A DNA stretch of 12,328 nt from JBQCDV01 sp051960855 (GTDB lineage Bacteria; Actinomycetota; Actinomycetes; JAJZTN01): the NCBI GenBank assembly GCA_051960855.1, contig JBQCDV010000079.1:1-12328 (forward strand). Reading direction: 5' to 3'. Every line of letters begins with the position of its first letter. Positions within the stretch are counted from its first letter, which is position 1. Shown here in pieces: positions 6,954 through 12,328 of this stretch. The position numbers and the translations under genes were made by a program. Below the pieces are notes generated by a model. It was given only the letters and a program-made list of their open reading frames with translations. It did not search any database and was not told the DNA's origin.

Positions 6954-7928
6954 TCAGGCGTCGAGCATCTCCGCGGTCAGACCGGCCTCGGTGTTGGGGA
7001 TGCCGAGCTCGACGGCGCGACGGTCGGCCATGGCCAGCAGACGGCGGATGCGTCCCGCGATGGCGTCCTTGGTCATCGGCGGCACGGACAGCTGACCGAG
7101 CTCCTCGAGACTGGCCTGCCGGTGCTGCACGCGCAGGTTTCCGGCCTCGCGCAGATGCTCTGGCACGTCCTCGCCGAGGATCTCCAACGCGCGCTCGACC
7201 CGGGCACCGGCGGCGACAGCGGCGCGCGCTGACCGGCGGAGGTTGGCGTCGTCGAAGTTGGCCAGGCGGTTGGCCGTCGCACGCACCTCGCGGCGCATCC
7301 GGCGGTCCTCCCAGGCCAGCACGCTGTCGTGGGCACCGAGCCGGGTGAGCAGGGCGCTGATCGCGTCACCGTCGCGGATCACCACGCGGTCGACCCCTCG
7401 CACCTCACGAGCCTTCGCGGAGATCCCCAGGCGTCGCGCGGCGCCGACGAGCGCCAGGGCGGCCTCCGGTCCGGGGCAGGTGACCTCGAGGGCGGCGCTG
7501 CGACCGGGCTCGGTGAGCGAGCCGTGGGCGAGGAAGGCGCCACGCCAGGCCGACTCGGCGTCGCAGGTGGCGCCGCTGACGACCGACGGCGGCAGACCTC
7601 GCACCGGACGTCCCTGCAGGTCGAGCAGGCCGACCTGCTTGGCGAGGACGTCGCCGTTGTCCTCGACCCGCACGAGGTAGCGGTTGGTGCGGCGCAGGCC
7701 GCCCGCGCTGACGACGGTGACCTCGGCGTCGTGCCCGAAGATCTCGCTGAGGTCCTTGCGCAGCCGTCGGGCCGCCTGCCCGGTGTCGAGGTCGGCTTCG
7801 ACCACGACCCGCCCGGCCACCAGGTGCAGTCCCCCCGCGAACCGGAGGATCGAGGACACCTCAGCCTTGCGGCAGCACGGCTTGGTGACGTTCAAGCGGC
7901 CCAGTTCGTCCTTCACCGATGCCGTCAT
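6954..7928 (-). CDS. whiA: Sporulation transcription regulator WhiA
   Basis: This 324-residue protein is WhiA, a DNA-binding regulator that in Streptomyces works with WhiB to switch on sporulation septation genes. It is conserved in most Gram-positive bacteria, where it also affects division and metabolism. The N-terminal two thirds form the degenerate LAGLIDADG homing-endonuclease-like domain (CCRKAEVSSILRFAGGLH 18-35; RGAFLAHGSLTEPG 129-142). The C-terminus is a helix-turn-helix domain (NFDDANLRRS 224-233; LTRLGAH, MTKDAIAGRIRRLLAMADRR 285-304). The start ATG 7928 has AGGA seven bases upstream. The ATG at 7934, giving the MAMTA start often annotated in homologues, has only one base after that AGGA. 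The longer frame to GTG 8009 lacks family similarity. The gene lies 117 bp after yvcK, with a hairpin between, and converges with the 138-residue gene, leaving 23 bp. Confidence 0.96.
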   Translation of the reverse strand: MTASVKDELGRLNVTKPCCRKAEVSSILRFAGGLHLVAGRVVVEADLDTGQAARRLRKDLSEIFGHDAEVTVVSAGGLRRTNRYLVRVEDNGDVLAKQVGLLDLQGRPVRGLPPSVVSGATCDAESAWRGAFLAHGSLTEPGRSAALEVTCPGPEAALALVGAARRLGISAKAREVRGVDRVVIRDGDAISALLTRLGAHDSVLAWEDRRMRREVRATANRLANFDDANLRRSARAAVAAGARVERALEILGEDVPEHLREAGNLRVQHRQASLEELGQLSVPPMTKDAIAGRIRRLLAMADRRAVELGIPNTEAGLTAEMLDA

Positions 7929-8045
7929 CGCCATGTCCTGCATCCTGTCACGGCGAGGCGGCCGCGAGGTCCGCCTCGGCAGATGTGAGAGGCACACCTC
8001 AAGCGCCACAAGGCCTGTCGACCCAGGGCCCGAACGCCGCTGCCG
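7929..8045 (-). promoter_or_regulatory. whiA leader region with stem-loop
   Basis: This is the only spacer over 100 bp in the uvrC-rapZ-yvcK-whiA cluster. CGAGGCGG (7954-7961) and CCGCCTCG (7971-7978) are perfect 8-bp inverted arms with a 9-nt loop, ending about 26 bp before the whiA start. The hairpin could end or slow transcription from yvcK, or act in the whiA leader. A separate whiA promoter is plausible because whiA in Streptomyces has its own promoters, but I see no convincing -35/-10 pair. A weak candidate would be TTGTGG with TCACAT 17 bp downstream on the minus strand. Confidence 0.4.
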
Positions 8046-9077
8046 TCACCTCTCGCCGTCGACGGCCGCGGGCATCCGCGCGCGGGCGCCCCTGGCGAAC
8101 AGCTCGCCGAAGGCGGCGGCGAGCTTGACGATGTCGTGCCGGGCGGACCCGTCGTCCAGCGAGACGTCGCGGATGAGCAGGGTCGCGCCGAACTCCCCGG
8201 CCACCTGCCGGAGGCTCCCCTCGTCGTGGACCGACCGCGGGTCGCAGATGACGGCGTCGAGGCGCAGCTCGGGGGCGTGCGCGCCCAGCACCTCGAGATG
8301 CGTCTCGGGTGAGAAGCCGCTGGTCTCCCCCGCCTGCGGCTCGAGATTGAGCACGACGACCCGGGCGGCCTGGGTCGTCGTGAGCGCCTCGGCGAGGTCG
8401 GGGACCAGCAAATGCGGGATGACCGAGGTGAACCAGGACCCGGGGCCGAGGATGACCCAGTCGGCGTAGCGGAGCGCCGTCAGCGCCTCGGGGCACGCTG
8501 GCGGCTCCGACGGCACAAGACTCACTCCCGCAACCCGTCCCGGTGTGGTCGCGACCTCCACCTGGCCGCGCACCGTGCTGGTCTCGTAGGGGGCGTCCGG
8601 GTCGAGGCCGACGACCGTGGCCTCGAGGTCCAGCGGCACCGTCGACATGGGCAGCACGCGGCCCTCGGCACGCAGCAGCCGGCCCATGAGGTCGAGCGCA
8701 GGGACGGTGTCACCGAGCAGCTCCCAGAGGGCGGCGATCAGCACGTTGCCCACGGCGTGACCGTGCAGGTCGCCGCCACTCACAAAGCGGTGCTGGACGA
8801 CGTCGCTCCAGGTGCGACCCCAGTCGTCGTCGCCGCAGAGGGCGGCGAGCGCCATGCGCAGGTCGCCAGGCGGCAGGATTCCCAGCTCCTTGCGGAGCCG
8901 GCCGCTGGAGCCGCCGTCGTCGGCGACCGTGACGATCGCTGTCAGGCGGTCGGTGACCCGGCGCAGTGCCGACAGCGTCGCCGCGAGGCCGTGGCCGCCG
9001 CCGAGGGCCGCCACCGCAGGCCCACCCCGAGGCGTCAGCAACGAGGACGCGCCGAGGCCGACGCCATCGATGTTCAC
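8046..9077 (-). CDS. yvcK: Gluconeogenesis factor YvcK, UDP-GlcNAc-binding (CofD-like fold)
   Basis: This 343-residue protein belongs to the YvcK/CofD-like family. In Bacillus subtilis YvcK is needed for growth on gluconeogenic carbon and for cell shape, and it binds UDP-sugars; the mycobacterial homologue CuvA affects cell wall synthesis. Seen motifs are ALGGGHGLAATL (24-35), TVADDGGSSGRLR (50-62), PPGDLR (69-74), GHAVGN (106-111) and ILGPGSWFTS (209-218), the usual nucleotide-sugar pocket elements. The protein has about 19 extra residues before the glycine-rich loop. The GTG start at 9077 overlaps the rapZ stop by four bases (GTGA), so its translation is likely coupled to rapZ. It precedes whiA. 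The older annotation as 2-phospho-L-lactate transferase (CofD) would be misleading, since this context is the YvcK one. Confidence 0.94.
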   Translation of the reverse strand: MNIDGVGLGASSLLTPRGGPAVAALGGGHGLAATLSALRRVTDRLTAIVTVADDGGSSGRLRKELGILPPGDLRMALAALCGDDDWGRTWSDVVQHRFVSGGDLHGHAVGNVLIAALWELLGDTVPALDLMGRLLRAEGRVLPMSTVPLDLEATVVGLDPDAPYETSTVRGQVEVATTPGRVAGVSLVPSEPPACPEALTALRYADWVILGPGSWFTSVIPHLLVPDLAEALTTTQAARVVVLNLEPQAGETSGFSPETHLEVLGAHAPELRLDAVICDPRSVHDEGSLRQVAGEFGATLLIRDVSLDDGSARHDIVKLAAAFGELFARGARARMPAAVDGER

Positions 9078-9952
9078 TCGCGGCCCAGGTCGCGGTGCAC
9101 GACAGCCACTCCGAACCCGTCCGAGCGCAGCCGGCGCCCGAGCTCCTCCGACATCGCCACTGAGCGGTGCTTGCCGCCGGTGCAGCCGACGGCGACGGTG
9201 ACGAAGCGCTTGCCCTCGCGCAGGTAGCCGTCGGAGACCAGGCGCAGGAGGTCCTCGTAGCGGTCGAGGAACTCGCTCGCCCGCGGCTGCGACAGCACGT
9301 AGTCGCGGACGTCGTCGTCGAGCCCGCTGTGCGGCCGCAGCTCCGGCACCCAGTGCGGGTTGGGCAGGAAGCGCATGTCGACGACGAGGTCGGCGTCGAC
9401 CGGCAGACCGTACTTGAAGCCGAAGCTGAGCAGGGTCAGGCGCACGACCTCCGGCGGCGCCGCCTCGAAGGCCGCCGCGACCTTGGTGGCGAGCTCGCGG
9501 ACGTTGAGCCCGGTGGTGTCGATGACGATGTCGGCGTCCCCCCGGACGCTGGCGAGCAGCTCCCGCTCGCGCGCGATGCCGTCGATGATGCGCCCGTCGC
9601 CCTGCAGCGGGTGGGGCCGCCGCACGGCTTCGAACCGGCGCACCAGCGTGTCGTCGCTGGCGTCGAGGAAGAGCACCCGGGGGTCGATGCCCGCCTGACG
9701 CAGCTCCGCCACCGCCTGCTGCAGGTCATCGAAGAAGGCGCCGCTGCGCACGTCGACGACGGCGGCGATCCGCGGGACCGCGCCCTGCGAACGCCCGGTG
9801 AGGTCGGCCAGCCGTGGCAGCAGCGCCGGCGGCAGGTTGTCCACGACGTACCAGTCGAGGTCCTCGAGGGCGTTGGCGGCGGTGCTGCGCCCCGCCCCCG
9901 ACATGCCCGTGACGAGCAGGACCTCGGGCGAATGCGCGCGGGTGCGGGTCAC
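9074..9952 (-). CDS. rapZ: RNase adapter/nucleotide-binding protein RapZ (YvcJ family)
   Basis: This 292-residue P-loop protein is the RapZ/YvcJ family member. In Escherichia coli RapZ controls glucosamine-6-phosphate synthase through the small RNAs GlmY and GlmZ; in Bacillus YvcJ binds and hydrolyses nucleotides. The exact actinobacterial role is not settled. It has a Walker A motif GMSGAGRST (16-24), VVDNLPP (36-42), the middle FLDASDDTLVRRF (95-107), and the C-terminal RNA-binding-domain motifs FGFKYG (177-182), DMRFLPNPHW (192-201) and GCTGGKHRS (256-264). Length is typical (about 284-300). The GTG start at 9952 overlaps the uvrC stop by four bases (GTGA), and the gene's own stop overlaps yvcK the same way. 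Confidence 0.95.
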   Translation of the reverse strand: MTRTRAHSPEVLLVTGMSGAGRSTAANALEDLDWYVVDNLPPALLPRLADLTGRSQGAVPRIAAVVDVRSGAFFDDLQQAVAELRQAGIDPRVLFLDASDDTLVRRFEAVRRPHPLQGDGRIIDGIARERELLASVRGDADIVIDTTGLNVRELATKVAAAFEAAPPEVVRLTLLSFGFKYGLPVDADLVVDMRFLPNPHWVPELRPHSGLDDDVRDYVLSQPRASEFLDRYEDLLRLVSDGYLREGKRFVTVAVGCTGGKHRSVAMSEELGRRLRSDGFGVAVVHRDLGRE

Positions 9953-11988
9953 GACTCGATGATCTCACCGGTCGTGACGTTGACGGTCGGCGCTGGCGTG
10001 TCCGCGCTGAGAGCCGCCACGACCGCCTCCGCCGTGCGCGCCCCGATGCCCGGCACTGTCGCGATCTCGTCGGCGGTGGCCTGCCGCAGCCGCTTCAGCG
10101 AGCCGAACTGCCGCAGCAGCGCCTTGCGGCGCGACTCCCCCAGACCCGGAACGTCGTCCAGGGCGCTGGCCGTCATCGTCTTGCTGCGGCGCTGCCGGTG
10201 GTAGGTGATGGCGAAGCGGTGCGCCTCGTCGCGGACCCGCTGCAGCAGGTACAGCCCCTCGCTCTGGCGCGGCAGGACCACGGGGTGGTCGTCGTCGGGG
10301 ACCCACACTTCCTCGAGCCGCTTGGCCAGGCCGACCAGCGCCACGTCATCGATACCCAACTCGTCGAGCGCCCGCTTGGCGGCCGCTACCTGCGGCGGGC
10401 CGCCGTCGACGACGACCAGGTTGGGCGGGTAGGCGAAGCGGCGCGGCCGGCCGGTCGTCGGATCGAGGCTGGCGGCGACGTTCCCGCCGACGGGAGCGCC
10501 GCCAGCGGCGTTCGGGCTCGAGGTCTGGACGTCGGCGGCTTCCTCGGGGCCGCCCTGGCCGGCGAGATCCCCGGTCGCCTCCCGGTCCTCGAGGTACCTT
10601 CGGAAGCGGCGCGTGATCACCTCGTGCATGGACGCGACGTCGTCCTGCCCCTCGACGCCGCGGATGGCGAAGCGCCGGTACTCGCTCTTGCGCGGCAGCC
10701 CGTCCTCGAAGACCACCATGGACGCGACCACCTCGGTCCCCTGCAGGTTCGAGATGTCGTAGCACTCGATGCGCAGCGGCGCGTCGTCGAGGTCGAGGGC
10801 GTCCTGCAGCTCCTGCAGGGCCTTGCTGCGCGCCGTCAGGTCGCCGGCTCGCCGCACCTTGTGCAGCTGCAGGGACTGGCGCGCGTTGCGCTCGACGGTC
10901 TCGAGCAGCGCGCGCTTGTCGCCGCGCTGCGGCACTCGGACGGAGACCCGGGAGCCGCGCAGCCGGCGCAGCCACTCCTCCACCGCCTCGAGGTCCGGCG
11001 GCAGCTCGGGCACGAGCACCTCGCGCGGCACCGCATCCGACCACCCGTCCCCACCGGCGCCGTAGGACTGCTGGAGGAAGTGCTCGACGAGCTCGCCGGT
11101 CGTCAGGTCCTCAACCTTCTCGACGACCCAGCCGCGCTGGCCACGGATCCGGCCACCGCGGACGTAGAAGACCTGCACCGCCGCCTCGAGCGCGTCTTCG
11201 GCGAAGGCGACGATGTCGGCGTCGGTGCCGTCACCGAGGACGACGGCGTTCTTCTCCATCGCCCGCTCGAGGGCCTTGATGTCGTCGCGCAGCCGTGCTG
11301 CCCGTTCGAACTCCAGGTTGGCCGAGGCGACCTGCATCTCCTTCTCGAGCCGCCGCAGGTAGGTCGACGTCTGCCCGGCCATGAAGTCGGCGAAGTCCTC
11401 CGCGATCGCGTGGTGCTCGTCCTCGCTGATCCGGCCCACGCACGGCGCCGAGCACTTGTCGATGTAGCCGAGCAGGCAGGGCCGGCCCACCTGTCCGGCC
11501 CGCTTGTAGACGCCGTTGCTGCAGGTGCGGATCGGGAAGACGCGCAGCAGCAGGTCGAGGGTCTCCCGGATGGCCCAGGCATGGGCGTAGGGCCCGAAGT
11601 AGCGCGTCCCCTTGCGCTTCGCGCCACGCATGACCATCGCCCGCGGCACGTCGTCGCCCAGCGTCACGGCCAGAAAGGGGTAGCTCTTGTCATCGCGGTA
11701 CTTGACGTTGAAGCGCGGATCGAACTCCTTGATCCAGGAGTACTCCAGCTGCAGCGCCTCGACCTCGGTCGTGACGACCGTCCACTCCACCGAGGCCGCG
11801 GTCGTGACCATCGTCTGCGTGCGGGGGTGGAGGTTGCCGAGGTCCTGGAAGTACGACGACAGCCGCGACCGCAGGCTCTTGGCCTTGCCGACGTAGATGA
11901 CGCGACGGTCCTTGTCGCGGAACTTGTAGACCCCCGGCTCGTCCGGGATGGAGCCCGGTGCTGGCCGGTATGAAGCGGGATCGGCCAC
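9949..11988 (-). CDS. uvrC: Excinuclease ABC subunit UvrC
   Basis: This 679-residue protein is the dual-incision nuclease of UvrABC nucleotide excision repair. It has the N-terminal GIY-YIG nuclease (PGVYKF 18-23; IYVGKAK 31-37; R40; TEVEAL 74-79), then four cysteines C156, C171, C179 and C183 in the pattern reported to hold a 4Fe-4S cluster. These are followed by the UvrB-contacting UVR segment (about 202-240), the C-terminal RNase H-like nuclease with YDISN (D411), VVVDGG (D528) and DEAHRFA (H590), and the helix-hairpin-helix tandem (about 612-660). A Gly/Ala/Pro-rich insert at about 470-515 explains much of the excess over the E. coli length of 610. The GTG start at 11988 lies 2 bp after the stop of an upstream gene. 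No strong ribosome site is seen, so re-initiation is likely. Confidence 0.97.
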   Translation of the reverse strand: MADPASYRPAPGSIPDEPGVYKFRDKDRRVIYVGKAKSLRSRLSSYFQDLGNLHPRTQTMVTTAASVEWTVVTTEVEALQLEYSWIKEFDPRFNVKYRDDKSYPFLAVTLGDDVPRAMVMRGAKRKGTRYFGPYAHAWAIRETLDLLLRVFPIRTCSNGVYKRAGQVGRPCLLGYIDKCSAPCVGRISEDEHHAIAEDFADFMAGQTSTYLRRLEKEMQVASANLEFERAARLRDDIKALERAMEKNAVVLGDGTDADIVAFAEDALEAAVQVFYVRGGRIRGQRGWVVEKVEDLTTGELVEHFLQQSYGAGGDGWSDAVPREVLVPELPPDLEAVEEWLRRLRGSRVSVRVPQRGDKRALLETVERNARQSLQLHKVRRAGDLTARSKALQELQDALDLDDAPLRIECYDISNLQGTEVVASMVVFEDGLPRKSEYRRFAIRGVEGQDDVASMHEVITRRFRRYLEDREATGDLAGQGGPEEAADVQTSSPNAAGGAPVGGNVAASLDPTTGRPRRFAYPPNLVVVDGGPPQVAAAKRALDELGIDDVALVGLAKRLEEVWVPDDDHPVVLPRQSEGLYLLQRVRDEAHRFAITYHRQRRSKTMTASALDDVPGLGESRRKALLRQFGSLKRLRQATADEIATVPGIGARTAEAVVAALSADTPAPTVNVTTGEIIES

Positions 11989-11990
11989 GG

Positions 11991-12328
11991 CTACAGGCTA
12001 CGTCGGCCGCGGCACAGCAGCTGGTCGCCACCGGGCAGCCTCGTCGCCTGGTCGAAGGGGGCCAGGCGACCCGGAGCGGCGAGGTCCGGGGCGTCGGACA
12101 CCAGGACGCACCGCAGGGAGTAGCGATCGGCAATCTGCGTGCGTTCGGCCGTCGTCGTGCCCGGCGCGACGAGCCGGTCGTAGGCACGCTGCCGGTCCGG
12201 GACCGACGGGCTGAACGGGTCCGGCCACCCGGGCACGAGCGTGAACGCGCCGACCGCGTTGAGCTTGCGGCGTGCGCGGTAGGTCGTCGCGGCGACCGTC
12301 TCGCCGTCGGCGACGAGCCGGTCGAGGG
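11991..12328 (-). CDS. C-terminal fragment of an unidentified protein, possibly a membrane glycosyltransferase-like protein
   Basis: The minus-strand frame is open from the window edge (first full codon at 12326) to TAG at 11993-11991, giving about 111 residues. It reads LDRLVADGETVAATTYRARRK, then FTLVPGWPDPFSP, RAYDRLVAPGTTTAERTQIADR and YSLRCVLVSD. The pattern PGWPDP, then APGTxxAERxxIxxRY, then a short hydrophobic strand resembles the soluble C-terminal tail of large actinobacterial polytopic membrane proteins, including glycosyltransferase-like ones. That is a loose resemblance, and no membrane helix is inside the window. The internal GTG at 12236 is not needed as a start because the frame continues upstream. 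It ends 2 bp before uvrC, so the two are probably co-transcribed. Confidence 0.65.
   Translation of the reverse strand, partial: LDRLVADGETVAATTYRARRKLNAVGAFTLVPGWPDPFSPSVPDRQRAYDRLVAPGTTTAERTQIADRYSLRCVLVSDAPDLAAPGRLAPFDQATRLPGGDQLLCRGRRSL

Noticed and set aside
10198..11973. Long plus-strand open frame (591 codons) antisense to uvrC
   Set aside because: It mirrors uvrC, which has all family motifs. Long antisense frames are expected in GC-rich coding DNA, and the translation (rich in Arg, Val, Asp, Leu) shows no domain.

Overview
The window is chromosomal DNA from a high-GC actinomycete. Support comes from GC-rich third codon positions throughout, eight intact genes starting with GTG, the actinobacteria-specific RNA polymerase-binding protein RbpA, the sporulation-type regulator WhiA, and the conserved actinobacterial order uvrC-rapZ-yvcK-whiA next to gap-pgk-tpiA-secG. 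A genus cannot be named from this sequence alone.

Layout, left to right. Positions 1-293 (+) hold the C-terminal end of 6-phosphogluconolactonase (pgl). Convergent to it on the minus strand, in transcription order from right to left, is the central glycolysis block: gap (4128-3124), pgk (3115-1859) and tpiA (1859-1065). After a perfect 9-bp stem-loop at 1023-1051 come secG (975-733) and rbpA (705-355). A 230-bp divergent region (4129-4358) separates gap from a plus-strand pair: a PAS-PAS-GGDEF-EAL cyclic-di-GMP enzyme (4359-6503) and, 10 bp downstream, an unrecognised 138-residue protein (6514-6930). These converge on the minus-strand cluster uvrC (11988-9949), rapZ (9952-9074), yvcK (9077-8046) and whiA (7928-6954). 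In that cluster each of the first two junctions is a 4-base GTGA overlap. A 5'-truncated minus-strand gene (12328-11991) ends 2 bp before uvrC.

How the genes fit together: gap-pgk-tpiA encode consecutive or linked triose-phosphate steps, pgl belongs to the oxidative pentose phosphate pathway, and YvcK is a factor for growth on gluconeogenic carbon. SecG and RbpA serve protein export and transcription initiation, UvrC serves DNA repair, and WhiA is a developmental transcription factor. The c-di-GMP gene pair sits between the metabolic and developmental blocks.

The most notable observation is that tpiA is interrupted by an in-frame TAG at codon 60 (positions 1682-1680), where close homologues have glutamine (CAG). 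Both sides of the stop read as normal TpiA in one frame, so this is either a very recent nonsense mutation or a single-base sequence error. Otherwise the window is mostly conserved housekeeping sequence. I found no mobile element, CRISPR array, rRNA or tRNA, and no clearly new multi-gene system; the least explained item is the 138-residue partner of the c-di-GMP enzyme.
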